The notes: generated by a model not told the origin, from the letters alone. Shown: positions 18,558 to 27,162, counted from the first letter of the stretch. The stretch: 55,448 nucleotides of DNA from Stenotrophomonas nitritireducens (GCF_001431425.1 NZ_LDJG01000016.1:1-55448), one strand, 5' to 3'. Program-made: numbers and translations.

Positions 18558-19157
18558 ATGCGACCCATCCCTGCGTTCCTGTCCGCTTTGTTGCTGAGCC
18601 TGACCCTGCCGCTGGCGCCGGCCCTCGCGCAGGACGCCGCACCGGCGGCCGTCGAAGCCAGGGGCGTCGCCGAAGGCCCGATCGACCTGCAACGCTTCAT
18701 GGGCCGCTGGTACGTGATCGGACGGGTTCCGAATTTCGTCGAGCGCGGCCATGTCGCCAGCATCAACACCTACAGCCTGCGCGGCGGCGACCGCGTCTCC
18801 ATCCGCTACCAGTACCGCGATGGCTTCGATGCGCCGGAAGAGGAAATCGACCTGCGCGCGCGCGTGGACGAGGACAGCGGCAACCGCCGCTGGCGTACGT
18901 GGTTCTACAAGGTGGTGCCGACCCACTCGCGCATCCTGGAAGTGGCGCCGGACTATTCCTGGGCGCTGATCGGTTACCCGGGCCGCGAGATGGCATGGAT
19001 CTTCGCCCGCGAGCCGGACATGGACGCCGCGCTGTACCGGCAGCTTGCGCAGCGCCTGCGCGACCGCTACGAGGTCAATACCGACAAGCTCAAGCGCGTG
19101 CCGCAGCACCCGGAGCAGGTCGGCAGGCTGGGCTTCGAGGTTCCCAACCAGAAGTGA
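18558..19157 (+). CDS. Bacterial lipocalin (Blc-like)
   Basis: Exported lipocalin of 199 residues. The signal peptide ends near LAPALAQDA without a lipobox, so it is probably soluble in the periplasm, unlike lipidated E. coli Blc. The lipocalin signature RFMGRWYVIGRVPNFVE is followed by the beta-barrel and the motif YSWALIGYPGREMAWIFAREP. The family binds lipids such as lysophospholipids. ATG 18558 is chosen because it begins the signal peptide; an upstream in-frame ATG at 18522 adds 12 residues. A GC-rich hairpin follows, then the ubiT promoter. Confidence 0.88.
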   Translation: MRPIPAFLSALLLSLTLPLAPALAQDAAPAAVEARGVAEGPIDLQRFMGRWYVIGRVPNFVERGHVASINTYSLRGGDRVSIRYQYRDGFDAPEEEIDLRARVDEDSGNRRWRTWFYKVVPTHSRILEVAPDYSWALIGYPGREMAWIFAREPDMDAALYRQLAQRLRDRYEVNTDKLKRVPQHPEQVGRLGFEVPNQK

Positions 19158-19188
19158 CCCTCGCCCCGCCCCGCGGAACCGGGCGGGC

Positions 19189-19230
19189 TTGACCTGCATC
19201 AATCGCCGCCCACCGGCGGCGCCCTAGCAT
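19189..19230 (+). promoter_or_regulatory. FNR/ANR-type class II promoter of ubiT
   Basis: TTGACCTGCATCAA (19189-19202) matches the FNR/ANR consensus TTGAY-N4-RTCAA. With its centre at -41.5, the -10 position falls exactly on TAGCAT (19225-19230), predicting a transcription start near 19237. This is class II FNR architecture, in keeping with a role for ubiT under anoxia. Confidence 0.75.
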
Positions 19231-19254
19231 GGCGGTCTCCAGCAGGACACCGCC

Positions 19255-19308
19255 ATGCGCATCGACTCCATCGCGACACCCGGCCCACGACCGGGCCGGC
19301 AATCATGA
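19255..19308 (+). other. Possible 17-residue leader peptide coupled to ubiT
   Basis: An ATG at 19255, preceded by AGGA, opens a 17-codon frame (MRIDSIATPGPRPGRQS). Its stop overlaps the start of the chorismate mutase-UbiT frame in the sequence ATGA (19305-19308). The overlap suggests translational coupling, which would explain the lack of a good ribosome-binding site at 19305. It may be chance. Confidence 0.35.
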
Positions 19309-20135
19309 ATGCCTGGTTCGACCGCCTGGTACTGGCCTGCACGCGCCACGCTATCGACCGGGTCGACGACGGCATGGTGGAACTGTTCGCCGGGCGCCAG
19401 CGGCTGGCTGCCATCGCCGGCCGCGCCAAGGCGCACGCCGGCCTGTGCCGGCGGGATCCCGAACGCGAACGCGCCGTACTCGAGCGCGCGCGACGGCGCG
19501 CGCGCCTTCGCGGCCTGGAGGGCGAAAGCGTGGTGCCGGTGATGCAGACCCTGATCGCCCAGGCCCACCATCGCCAGCTCACACCGGCCGCTTCCCCGCC
19601 CGCTTCCGAAGGCATCGCCATGTCCATTCCCTCCCCGTCCGGCCTCGCCTCCCGCCTGCTGCGCTGGCTGCCGCCGCCACGCTACTGGCGCCCGCTGCTG
19701 TCGCGGATACCGGAACCGGTGCATGCCCGGGTGGTTCCGCGCGTACTCGAACGCGCCGTCTCCGCGCCGGAGGTGCTGCGCAGCCTGGAGGCCCTCGAAG
19801 GCCGGCGGCTCGGCATCGACGTGCGCGATCTCGGCCTGCGCTGGGTGATCGAGCTGGCCGATGGCCGCCTGCGTTTGGCCGAGGGCGATGCGGAAGCCAC
19901 GATCCGCGGCAGCGCCACCGACCTGTCGCTGCTGGCCAGCCGCCAGGAGGACGCCGACACCCTGTTCTTCCAGCGCCGGCTGGAACTGACCGGCGATACC
20001 GAACTGGGCCTGCTGCTGCGCAACCTGCTCGACCGCATGCCCTGGGAAGCGATACCGCTGGCGCAGCGGATCGCCCTGCAGCGCGGCAGCCGGCTGCTGC
20101 GGGCCGCGCGCGAGGCCCATGCGCGGCGGCATTGA
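19305..20135 (+). CDS. ubiT: UbiT (SCP2 domain) with N-terminal AroQ-type chorismate mutase domain
   Basis: One open frame of 276 residues holds two domains. Residues 106-276 are a UbiT/YhbT protein: an SCP2 lipid-binding fold of 171 residues, close to E. coli UbiT, needed for oxygen-independent ubiquinone synthesis. Residues about 10-92 align without gaps to the E. coli AroQ chorismate mutase domain. R14, R31, K42, D51, R54, E55 and Q91 match its active-site R11, R28, K39, D48, R51, E52 and Q88, and only S84 is changed (A87). No stop separates the domains. ATG 19620 has GAAGG 7 bp upstream, so UbiT alone may also be made. The neighbours ubiV, ubiU and ubiD support the role, and an FNR-type promoter precedes it. 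Confidence 0.85.
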   Translation: MNAWFDRLVLACTRHAIDRVDDGMVELFAGRQRLAAIAGRAKAHAGLCRRDPERERAVLERARRRARLRGLEGESVVPVMQTLIAQAHHRQLTPAASPPASEGIAMSIPSPSGLASRLLRWLPPPRYWRPLLSRIPEPVHARVVPRVLERAVSAPEVLRSLEALEGRRLGIDVRDLGLRWVIELADGRLRLAEGDAEATIRGSATDLSLLASRQEDADTLFFQRRLELTGDTELGLLLRNLLDRMPWEAIPLAQRIALQRGSRLLRAAREAHARRH

Positions 20136-20141
20136 GCGCAA

Positions 20142-20166
20142 GCGCATCCCGCCTCGCGGGCGGGAT
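20142..20166. terminator. Hairpin between convergent ubiT and ubiV
   Basis: GCATCCCGCC (20142-20151) pairs perfectly with GGCGGGATGC (20157-20166) around a 5-bp loop. It fills the 39-bp gap between convergent ubiT and ubiV and probably ends both transcripts, although a T tract is lacking. Confidence 0.55.
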
Positions 20167-20174
20167 GCACGGGC

Positions 20175-21047
20175 TCATGCGGTCGTGCGCATGCCCGGTT
20201 CGCCATGCCAGTAGCCGTTGCGCTGGCCGATGCGGGCAGGCGCCACCACGCTGGCGCGGGCGGCATCGAAATGCCGCACCACCGCTTCCATGCCCGCGGC
20301 CTGCGGATACAGGCGCAGGATGTCCACGCCCAGCGCACGCAGTTCCGGCAGCTCCGGGCCAAGGTCGGTGATTTCCTCGCCCTGCACCGAGATGCCGTTG
20401 ATGCGCAGGAACGGGCGCCCTTCGCGGGTGGCCAGCGGCATGCCATCGGGATGTTCGATGCAGCGGAAGCCGCACTGGTCCTTGGGCACGTCCAGCGCGC
20501 GGGCGGTGAAGCAACGCGCCGAGTACGACAGCGGCAGGCGCCCCCACGCCGTCACTTCCAGCTCCGGCATTGCGCCGCCTCCGGCGATGCAGGCATCAGC
20601 CAGTTCGCCGATCAGCGCGCGGCCCTGCTCCACGCCCGGCACCCAGCGGCGCAGCCCGTCCTCTGCCAGCATCGCCAGCGCGCGGTGGTTGTAGACGTTG
20701 AGCGAGGGCCCGGCCACGAACGGACGGCCCTTTTCGCGGCACAGCTGCACCGCCGACAGATCGTTGGCCTCGATCCAGAAACCGCCGTGCGACACCTGCC
20801 GGTCGAGCACGCTGAGTTCGGATTCGGCCTCGATCAGCGCCAGCGTGGACAGCACGACCTGCTTGCCCGACGCCGCCAGCTCCCCGGCCAGCGCCAGCCA
20901 GTCCGCGGTGCGCAGCTCGCGGCGCTTGCTGCACACGGTTTCGCCGAGGTAGACGATGTCGAGCGGCCAGTGGATCGCCTCGCGGTAGAACGCGAACGTA
21001 CGTTCGCGCGGCCAGAAGTACTGCAGCGGACCCAGGCTGAGTTTCAT
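20175..21047 (-). CDS. ubiV: UbiV, O2-independent ubiquinone hydroxylation protein
   Basis: U32-peptidase-family protein of 290 residues that works with UbiU in anaerobic ring hydroxylation of ubiquinone precursors. E. coli UbiV is about 292 residues. The four cysteines that hold the 4Fe-4S cluster in E. coli (C39, C180, C193, C197) have counterparts at C39, C179, C192 and C196. The start [12 protein letters not shown] is preceded by AAGGAA, and ubiU ends 10 bp upstream, so the two are one operon. The gene is in the UbiV rather than the UbiU subfamily by length and cysteine spacing. Confidence 0.93.
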   Translation of the reverse strand: MKLSLGPLQYFWPRERTFAFYREAIHWPLDIVYLGETVCSKRRELRTADWLALAGELAASGKQVVLSTLALIEAESELSVLDRQVSHGGFWIEANDLSAVQLCREKGRPFVAGPSLNVYNHRALAMLAEDGLRRWVPGVEQGRALIGELADACIAGGGAMPELEVTAWGRLPLSYSARCFTARALDVPKDQCGFRCIEHPDGMPLATREGRPFLRINGISVQGEEITDLGPELPELRALGVDILRLYPQAAGMEAVVRHFDAARASVVAPARIGQRNGYWHGEPGMRTTA

Positions 21048-21057
21048 CGTTGTTCCT

Positions 21058-22056
21058 TCAGTGCCAGGCGCGGTGGTACGGGCCCAGCGTGGTCTGGTGG
21101 CCTTCGGCGTGGCGCGACAGCTCCGCCTGCCATTCCGGCCGGAGCTGCCAGCGCGCTTCGTCGGCCATGACCTGGTCGATGGCCCTGCGCCAGGTACGCG
21201 TGACCGGACCGACATAGGCCACGCCACGCTGGCGGCCCTCGATCTTCAGCGCGGCCACGCCGATCTGCTTCAGTCGCGGCAGCAGCTCCATCGTATTGAG
21301 GCTGGTGGGTTCCTCCAGCGCATGGAAGATCTCGTTGCCGACCTCGAAGCGGCCCTTGCACACGGTGGGATAACCGGCCGGCTCCTCCGGCTTGAATTCG
21401 TCGATCAGCACGTCGTTCAGGCGGACGCTGCGGCTGCCGTCGTGCTGCTCTTCCCAACGCACGAATTTCGCCGGCGAACACACGCCGTGGCGGTTGGGCG
21501 AGGTGCCGGTGACGTAGCTGGAGAGCTGGCAGCGGCCTTCCACCATGATGCACAGGCTGCCGAAGGCGAACACCTCCAGCGCCACCGGCGACTTCTCGCA
21601 CAACCGCTCCACCTGCTGCAGCGACAGCACGCGCGGCAGCACCGCGCGGCTGATGCCGAAACGCTCGTATGCATAGCGCAGGGCCGGCGCGGTGGTCGCC
21701 GAGCCCTGCACGGAAAGATGGCGCGGCAGCCGCGGATGGGTGCGCGCGGCGTAGTCCAGCACCGCCATCTCGGCGGCGATGATGGCATCGGCGCCCAGTG
21801 CCGCGGCCTTGTCCACGGCGGCATGCCAGTCCTTCAGGCGCGCGCTGTCGGGATAGGTGTTCAGCGCCAGGTAGACGCTGGCCTTCCTCGCATGCGCATA
21901 GCGGATGCCGGCGCGCAGCTCGTCGTCGGAGAAATTCAGGCCGGGGAAGGCGCGCGCATTGGTCTGGTCGCGGAAGCCGGCATAGACCGCGTTGGCTCCC
22001 GCATCCACCGCCGCCTGCAGGGCCGGCAGATTGCCGGCGGGACATACCAGTTGCAT
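21058..22056 (-). CDS. ubiU: UbiU, O2-independent ubiquinone hydroxylation protein
   Basis: U32-peptidase-family partner of UbiV, 332 residues (331 in E. coli). The N-terminus [20 protein letters not shown] is typical. The cluster-binding cysteines of E. coli UbiU (C169, C176, C193, C232) correspond to C169, C176, C193 and C233. UbiU and UbiV form a heterodimer that hydroxylates the quinone ring using prephenate, not O2, as the oxygen donor. That makes the chorismate mutase domain encoded nearby suggestive, because prephenate is its product. ATG 22056 lies about 22 bp after the predicted transcription start of an FNR-type promoter. Confidence 0.94.
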   Translation of the reverse strand: MQLVCPAGNLPALQAAVDAGANAVYAGFRDQTNARAFPGLNFSDDELRAGIRYAHARKASVYLALNTYPDSARLKDWHAAVDKAAALGADAIIAAEMAVLDYAARTHPRLPRHLSVQGSATTAPALRYAYERFGISRAVLPRVLSLQQVERLCEKSPVALEVFAFGSLCIMVEGRCQLSSYVTGTSPNRHGVCSPAKFVRWEEQHDGSRSVRLNDVLIDEFKPEEPAGYPTVCKGRFEVGNEIFHALEEPTSLNTMELLPRLKQIGVAALKIEGRQRGVAYVGPVTRTWRRAIDQVMADEARWQLRPEWQAELSRHAEGHQTTLGPYHRAWH

Positions 22057-22084
22057 GCGGTGGCTCCAGCGCGATGGAGCCGGC

Positions 22085-22126
22085 ATGATCCTGCCGGTGG
22101 CCGCGCACGTCCTTGACATGGGTCAA
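22085..22126 (-). promoter_or_regulatory. FNR/ANR-type class II promoter of ubiUV
   Basis: TTGACATGGGTCAA (22113-22126) matches TTGAC-N4-GTCAA. Reading toward ubiU, a box centred at -41.5 places the -10 on GATCAT (complement of 22085-22090) and transcription start near 22078. A second GATCAT at 22154-22159 on the plus strand might let the same box act on the divergent gene at 22229, but there the centre would lie near -46.5, which is less canonical. Confidence 0.78.
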
Positions 22127-22228
22127 GCTGCGTCCGCGTACGGCGTTGACGTGGATCATGGGCGGCATGCCGGGCGCGTGTGATGCTGCGTCGCAGGTGG
22201 GCATCTCCCATCGTCCCGGAGAAGAACG

Positions 22229-22717
22229 ATGCGACGCACGACCCTGCTTTCCGCCTCCACGCTCATCCTTGCAGGCGCGTTGTCCGCACAGCTGGCCACC
22301 GCGCAGTCGGCGCACGCCGCCCACGCGCACGCGCCAGCTGCCGCCACGGCGCCCGCGCCCGCGCCCGCGCCCGCGCAGCGCTGGACCACCGACGCACCGC
22401 TGCGCGAAGGCATGCGCGGCATCCGCGTGGCGGTGCAGGCGCTGGAGCACTACGAACACGGCCACATGGGCATCGCCCAGGCCCGCAGCACCGCGGCGCT
22501 GATCGACACCGCGGTCGACGGCATCTTCGCCAACTGCAGGCTGGAACCCGATGCCGACGTGGCGCTGCATGGCCTGCTGGCGCAGTTCCTGGCCGGCGCC
22601 GAAGCGGTGCGTACATCGCAACAGGTGCCGGTGCAGGAGATCGCAGGCATGCGTTCGGCGCTGGCGCGCTACCCGCAGCTGTTCGACGACCCGCAGTGGG
22701 ACGCCACGGCGGACTGA
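22229..22717 (+). CDS. Exported His-rich protein of unknown function, divergent from ubiUV
   Basis: Protein of 162 residues with a signal peptide ending near ALSAQLATAQSA, then a low-complexity linker of His/Ala and Ala/Pro repeats, then a helical domain (residues about 55-162) with the His-rich stretch LEHYEHGHMG. GGAG lies 8 bp before the ATG. I recall similar proteins annotated as DnrO in Xanthomonadaceae, but no function is established and this recollection is weak. It is divergent from ubiU across an FNR-type box and convergent with ubiD, so a link to anaerobic metabolism is possible. The histidines could bind metal or haem. Confidence 0.7.
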   Translation: MRRTTLLSASTLILAGALSAQLATAQSAHAAHAHAPAAATAPAPAPAPAQRWTTDAPLREGMRGIRVAVQALEHYEHGHMGIAQARSTAALIDTAVDGIFANCRLEPDADVALHGLLAQFLAGAEAVRTSQQVPVQEIAGMRSALARYPQLFDDPQWDATAD

Positions 22718-22728
22718 TTCAGTCCGCC
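22708..22728. terminator. Palindrome spanning two convergent stop codons
   Basis: GGCGGACTGA (22708-22717) and TCAGTCCGCC (22719-22728) form a perfect 10-bp inverted repeat around one base. It contains the TGA of the exported-protein gene and the stop of ubiD on the other strand. It may act as a compact shared terminator although no T tract follows. Confidence 0.4.
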
Positions 22729-24185
22729 ATCGCCGTGCGCCACAGCGCATCCACGCGCCGCTCCACCGCCGGATCGAGCCGGATCGGCCGGCTCCAGGTG
22801 CGGCTGGTCTCCGCCGGCCACTTGTGGGTGGCGTCCAGCCCGAGCTTCGAACCCAGGTTCGGCGTCGGGCTGGAAAAATCCAGGTAGTCGATCGGGGTGT
22901 TCTCCACCAGCATGCTGTCGCGCGCCGGGTCCACCCGCGTGGAGATTGCCCAGATCACCTGCGGCCAGTCGCGCACGTCGATGTCCTCGTCGGTGACGAT
23001 CACGAACTTGGTATAGGTGAACTGGCGCAGGTAGGACCAGATACCCATCATGATCCGCCGCGCATGGCCCGGGTACTGCTTGCGGATGCTCACCACCGCG
23101 ACGCGGTACGAGCACGCTTCCGGCGGCAGGTAGAAATCCACGATCTCCGGGAACACCTTGCGCAGGATCGGCACGAACACATCGTTCAGCGCCATCGACA
23201 GCACCGAGGGTTCGTCGTGCGGCGCGCGCCCCATGTAGCTGCCGTGGTAGATCGCGCCAGCGCGCAGGCGCATGCGCTCGATGGTGAGCACCGGGAAGGT
23301 GCCCTGCGCGTTGTAGTAGCCGGTGTGGTCGCCGAACGGGCCTTCCAGCGCGGTGTCGCCCGGCTGGATGAAGCCTTCCAGCAGGATCTCCGCGCCGGCC
23401 GGCGCGTCCAGGCCGGTCAGGCCGCTGCGCCAGACGCGGGTGCGCGAGGCGCGCAGCAGGCCGGCGAATTCGTATTCGGACAGCGTGTCGGGCAGCGGCG
23501 CCACGGCGGCCAGGAGGGTCGCCGGATCGGCGCCGATCGCCACCAGCACCGGGAATGGCCGGTCGGGGTGCGCGGCCTGCCAGTCGGCGAAATCCAGCGC
23601 GCCGCCGCGGTGCGGCAGCCAGCGCATGATCACCCGGTTGCGGCCGATCACCTGCTGCCGGTAGATCGCCACGTTCTGCCGCGCCTGGCGCGTGCCGCGG
23701 GTGACCACCAGGCCGAAGGTGACCAGCCTGCCGGCATCCTCCGGCCAGCAGCGCTGCACCGGCAGCACGCCCAGGTCGACGTCCCCGCCGCTGCGCACGT
23801 CCTCGTTGAACGCGGCCTCGTCCACCCGGCGCGGCGCCACGTGCGCCAGCTGCGCCAGTTCCGGCCACTGCGCCAGCGCCTGGCGCAGGTTGTCCGGCCA
23901 GCGCGGCTCCTTGACTGCGGCCAGCAATTCGCCGAGTTCGCGCAGCGACGCCAGCGGCCGCCCGGCCAGGGCCAGTTCGATGCGGCGCCGGTGGCCGAAC
24001 AGATTGCCCAGCAGCGGATGCGCCGAGCCGGTGGCCGGCATCAGCAGCGCCGGTCCCTGTGCCTGCAGCGCGCGCAGGCACAGCGCCGTGCTTTCCAGTT
24101 CAGGGTCCACCGGCACGGGGAGTTCGCGCAGCTGGCCGCGTGCGCCCAGGTGCTGCAGGAAACCGCGCAGATCGTGGAAGGCCAT
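22719..24185 (-). CDS. ubiD: UbiD, 3-polyprenyl-4-hydroxybenzoate decarboxylase
   Basis: Prenylated-FMN-dependent decarboxylase of the ubiquinone pathway, 488 residues (E. coli about 497). The start [13 protein letters not shown] resembles the E. coli N-terminus. Core motifs include [19 protein letters not shown] and the C-terminal [20 protein letters not shown] followed by [14 protein letters not shown]. The ATG at 24185 is favoured over 24233 because the predicted FNR-dependent transcript starts near 24208. Placement beside ubiTVU and an FNR-like box suggest it serves the anaerobic branch. Whether the genome has another ubiD cannot be seen. The partner flavin prenyltransferase ubiX is not in the window. 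Confidence 0.93.
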   Translation of the reverse strand: MAFHDLRGFLQHLGARGQLRELPVPVDPELESTALCLRALQAQGPALLMPATGSAHPLLGNLFGHRRRIELALAGRPLASLRELGELLAAVKEPRWPDNLRQALAQWPELAQLAHVAPRRVDEAAFNEDVRSGGDVDLGVLPVQRCWPEDAGRLVTFGLVVTRGTRQARQNVAIYRQQVIGRNRVIMRWLPHRGGALDFADWQAAHPDRPFPVLVAIGADPATLLAAVAPLPDTLSEYEFAGLLRASRTRVWRSGLTGLDAPAGAEILLEGFIQPGDTALEGPFGDHTGYYNAQGTFPVLTIERMRLRAGAIYHGSYMGRAPHDEPSVLSMALNDVFVPILRKVFPEIVDFYLPPEACSYRVAVVSIRKQYPGHARRIMMGIWSYLRQFTYTKFVIVTDEDIDVRDWPQVIWAISTRVDPARDSMLVENTPIDYLDFSSPTPNLGSKLGLDATHKWPAETSRTWSRPIRLDPAVERRVDALWRTAMAD

Positions 24186-24214
24186 GCGGCGGCTCCGTGC
24201 CATCGGGGCCATCG

Positions 24215-24256
24215 ATTCTGGCGAGGGCGCCACCGCCGCCCCATGACCTGGGTCAA
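24215..24256 (-). promoter_or_regulatory. FNR/ANR-type class II promoter of ubiD
   Basis: ATGACCTGGGTCAA (24243-24256) differs from TTGAC-N4-GTCAA at one outer base. Reading toward ubiD, the class II geometry puts the -10 on CAGAAT (complement of 24215-24220) and transcription start near 24208, 23 bp before the chosen ATG. The arrangement repeats that of ubiT and ubiU. Confidence 0.65.
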
Positions 24257-24284
24257 GCCGGCCGGCTTTGCGCGGCGGGCAGCC

Positions 24285-25250
24285 TCAGTCGTAGTTGCTC
24301 AGCGCCAGCGACAGCAGCGCCTTGGCCTGCTCGCGCAGCGACTGCGGTTCGACGATCTCCGCATCCGAGCCGTAGTGCAGCACGTCCATCAGCAGTTCGC
24401 GCGAGACGCTGTACGGCACCTTCAGCTCGTAGCGGCCGTCGGCCAGGAAGCGGCCCTGCTGCTTGGAGTGCCAGTGCTCGTCGGCCACCCAGCGCGCGGC
24501 CTTGGCGCTGAACACGATGGTTGCCCAGCCCTTGGGCGCGCCGGAGAAGATGCCGTAGCCGGCGCCCAGCTGCTCGTCCAGCTCGCCGTCGGGGATGTCG
24601 CGGGCGACCTGGTCGATCACCCGCGCCTTGTGGATGCGGTCCACCGCGAAGCTGCGCAGCGCCTCGCGGCCATGGTCCCAGGCGTCGAGGTACCAGTTGT
24701 CGCGGTAATGGGTGATGCGCTGCGGCGAGACCGTGCGCCGGGTGACCTCGTCGGTCGAACGCGCGCGGTAATCGAAGGACAGCTGCCTGCGCTCGAGCAC
24801 GCCCGAGGCCACGGTGCGGAAGCTGGCCTCGTCGAGCTTGCGGCCGCGGTGCGGGATCACCCGCACCCGCTCCACCGGCCACGACGAGGCGCCGGCCTGG
24901 GCCGCCAGCAGGCTTTCGATGCGCTGCTGCAATGGCGCCAGCACCGAGGACAGCACGCCGCCGCCGGTACGCGCCAGCAGGTGCTGCGAGGCCAGCAGCG
25001 CATGCAGCTCCTCCGAGCTGAGCCACAGCCCGGGCAGTTCGAAGCGGTCGCTTTCCCCGCTCTGGTAGCGGAAACCGGCCTCGCCGTCGCCCTCCACCGG
25101 CGCCATCAGGGCGTCGCGCAGGAAGGCCAGGTCGCGGTAGACCGTGGCCCGTGAGCAGCCCAGTTCATCCTGCAGGCGCGCCACCGTGATCGGGTAGCGG
25201 GCGGACTTGAGCTGGCGATGCAGTGCGTTGATGCGTTCGTAGCGGTCCAT
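24285..25250 (-). CDS. HTH-WYL transcriptional regulator (PafC/YafY type)
   Basis: Regulator of 321 residues. The N-terminal helix-turn-helix around ITVARLQDELGCSRATVYRDL is of the DeoR type. The middle and C-terminal parts form a WYL domain (ITHYRDNWYLDAWDHG, then the RSFAVDRIHKA motif) and a WCX extension. WYL regulators often respond to nucleic-acid ligands or DNA damage, but the target here is unknown. ATG 25250 is chosen because an upstream extension to 25367 is Arg/Pro-rich and non-conserved. It ends just beyond the ubiD promoter and is transcribed in the same direction. Confidence 0.85.
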   Translation of the reverse strand: MDRYERINALHRQLKSARYPITVARLQDELGCSRATVYRDLAFLRDALMAPVEGDGEAGFRYQSGESDRFELPGLWLSSEELHALLASQHLLARTGGGVLSSVLAPLQQRIESLLAAQAGASSWPVERVRVIPHRGRKLDEASFRTVASGVLERRQLSFDYRARSTDEVTRRTVSPQRITHYRDNWYLDAWDHGREALRSFAVDRIHKARVIDQVARDIPDGELDEQLGAGYGIFSGAPKGWATIVFSAKAARWVADEHWHSKQQGRFLADGRYELKVPYSVSRELLMDVLHYGSDAEIVEPQSLREQAKALLSLALSNYD

Positions 25251-25408
25251 GGCCCGATTATGTCCGACTCGGCGCTGAATGGCGCGCGGCAAGGAGGCCG
25301 CCAGGCTTAACCGGGGGCGAAGCGGCCGGGAGGGGGCGGCTGGCGGGGCGGAGCCATCCGGTATCATGAAAACGCTTCCCGTTCCCGACTTCTCCCGGAG
25401 ATCTCCCG

Positions 25409-26185
25409 ATGTCCCTGCGTGTTTCCCTGTTCCTGCCGTTGCTGTTGTGCGCCCCGATGGCGTGGGCGGACGATGCCTCCGACCCTGCCGCGATGACCTC
25501 GCCCTGGAGCGGCAGCGGCGGCGAACTCGGCTTCGCCTCGGCCCACGGCAACAGCACCACCGAGAGCTTCAACGGCCGCCTGAAGCTGCGCTACACCGAC
25601 GACGACTGGGTGCACAGCATGGACCTGTTCGGCCTGCGCTCCAGCGCCGAGTACAAGCAGACCGCCGACGACGGCAGCACCTACCGCAAACGCCAGACCA
25701 CCGCCAACCGCTACACCGCCAGCGCCGGCAGCGCCCTGCAGCTGGGCGAGCACCGCCAGCTGACCGCCACGGTGCGCTATGAAAGCGACGATTTCGCCAC
25801 CTACGACCGCCAGGGCAGCTTCGGTCTGGGCTACGGCACCCGCCTGATCGATGGGAAGCGCCTGGTCCTGGACACCCAGATCGGCCCCGGCGTGCGCCGC
25901 TCGCACAATTCCGAGACCGACGAGAACCGCACCGGCCTGATCGGCCGCGGCCTGTTCGACCTGAAGTTCGGCCTCACCGAGAACACCGACCTGGTGAACA
26001 CCCTGCTGGTCGAGTCTGGTTCGTACAACACCTTCGCGCAGAACGATTTCGGCGTTTCGGTGGCGATGAACAGCCACTTCGCGCTGAAGGCCGGCTGGCA
26101 GGCCCGCTACAACAGCGACGTGGCCGAGGACAAGCGCAAGACCGATACCCTGACCACGATGAACGTGGTCTACAGCTTCAAGTAA
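25409..26185 (+). CDS. DUF481 outer-membrane protein (YdiY-like)
   Basis: Exported protein of 258 residues with a signal peptide (cleavage near MAWADDAS). The remainder alternates polar and aromatic residues in the pattern of a transmembrane beta-barrel and ends in MNVVYSFK, a C-terminal Phe-containing strand suited to outer-membrane insertion. It belongs to DUF481, the family of the salt-induced protein YdiY. GGAG precedes the ATG. It is flanked by divergent and convergent genes, so it is monocistronic, and it ends at a strong hairpin. Confidence 0.85.
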   Translation: MSLRVSLFLPLLLCAPMAWADDASDPAAMTSPWSGSGGELGFASAHGNSTTESFNGRLKLRYTDDDWVHSMDLFGLRSSAEYKQTADDGSTYRKRQTTANRYTASAGSALQLGEHRQLTATVRYESDDFATYDRQGSFGLGYGTRLIDGKRLVLDTQIGPGVRRSHNSETDENRTGLIGRGLFDLKFGLTENTDLVNTLLVESGSYNTFAQNDFGVSVAMNSHFALKAGWQARYNSDVAEDKRKTDTLTTMNVVYSFK

Positions 26186-26208
26186 GCCGCCCTCCTGGCG
26201 CGATACCC

Positions 26209-26236
26209 GCAGGAGCGCACCCAAGTGCGCTCCTGC
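26209..26236. terminator. Strong hairpin between ydiY-like gene and hemC
   Basis: A perfect 12-bp stem starting GCAGGAGCGCAC (26209-26220) closes on 26225-26236 around the loop CCAA. It lies between convergent genes. The stem sequence resembles a motif frequent in Xanthomonadaceae intergenic regions, so it may also be a dispersed repeat. Confidence 0.65.
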
Positions 26237-26253
26237 GTCGTTTCCGGGCCTGT

Positions 26254-27162
26254 CTACCGCAGCAGTTCGCCGGCACCGGCATCCAGCAGTTGCCGCGCCA
26301 CCGCGCGGCCCAGCGTCTCCGGATCGCTGCCGGGCCCCTGCGCCTCGGCGCGGACGCTGCGCCCGTCGGCGACGCCGCCGACCAGACCCTGCAGCCACAG
26401 GTCATCGCCGCGCCACTGCGCCAGCCCGGCCACCGGCACGTGGCAGCTGCCGTCCAGCGCTCGGTTCATCGCCCGCTCTGCTTCCACGCAGGCGCGCGTG
26501 CCCGCATCGTCCAGCACCTCCAGCAGCGCGATCACGCCGGCGGCATCGGCGCGGCATTCCACCGCCACGGCCGCCTGCGCCGGCGCCGGCAGCCATTGCG
26601 GCGCGCGCAGGCGGTCGCGGATGCGTCCGCCCAGTTCCAGGCGTTCCAGCCCGGCGCAGGCCAGGATGATGGCGTCGTAGTCGCCGGCATCGAGCTTGGC
26701 CAGGCGGGTGTTGACGTTGCCGCGCAGGTCGCGCGACTGCAGGTCCGGGCGCAGCGCGCGCAGCTGGGCCTGGCGGCGCAGCGAGGAGGTGCCGACGACG
26801 GCGCCATGCGGCAGCGCGTCCAGCGTGGCGTAGCGGTTGGAGACGAAGGCATCGGCAGGATCGGCGCGCTCCAGGATCGCCGGCAGCGCGAACGGCGCGT
26901 CCAGTTCCATCGGCACGTCCTTGAGCGAATGCACCGCGCAGTCGGCTTCGCCGCGCAGCATCGCCAGTTCCAGTTCCTTGAGGAACAGCCCCTTGCCGCC
27001 GATGGCGGCCAGCGAGCGGTCCAGTACTTCGTCGCCGCGCGTGCTCATCGGCACCAGTTCGACCGACAGGCCCGGGTGCGCGTGGCGCAGGCGGGCGGCG
27101 ACGTGTTCGCTCTGCCACAGGGCGAGCGGGCTCTTGCGGGTAGCGATGCGCAGCATGTTCAT
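26254..27162 (-). CDS. hemC: Porphobilinogen deaminase (hydroxymethylbilane synthase)
   Basis: Haem-pathway enzyme of 302 residues that joins four porphobilinogen units. The motifs [46 protein letters not shown] and [11 protein letters not shown] are all intact. The cofactor-attachment Cys lies in [11 protein letters not shown], slightly varied from the usual GGCQVP. It lies 22 bp downstream of an AlgR-type regulator, the same algR-hemC order as in Pseudomonas aeruginosa. Confidence 0.97.
   Translation of the reverse strand: MNMLRIATRKSPLALWQSEHVAARLRHAHPGLSVELVPMSTRGDEVLDRSLAAIGGKGLFLKELELAMLRGEADCAVHSLKDVPMELDAPFALPAILERADPADAFVSNRYATLDALPHGAVVGTSSLRRQAQLRALRPDLQSRDLRGNVNTRLAKLDAGDYDAIILACAGLERLELGGRIRDRLRAPQWLPAPAQAAVAVECRADAAGVIALLEVLDDAGTRACVEAERAMNRALDGSCHVPVAGLAQWRGDDLWLQGLVGGVADGRSVRAEAQGPGSDPETLGRAVARQLLDAGAGELLR

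Noticed and set aside
20175..22056. Annotation of ubiU and ubiV as U32 collagenase-like peptidases
   Set aside because: The family name is historical. The four cluster-binding cysteines in each protein and the ubiT/ubiD context identify them as UbiU and UbiV.
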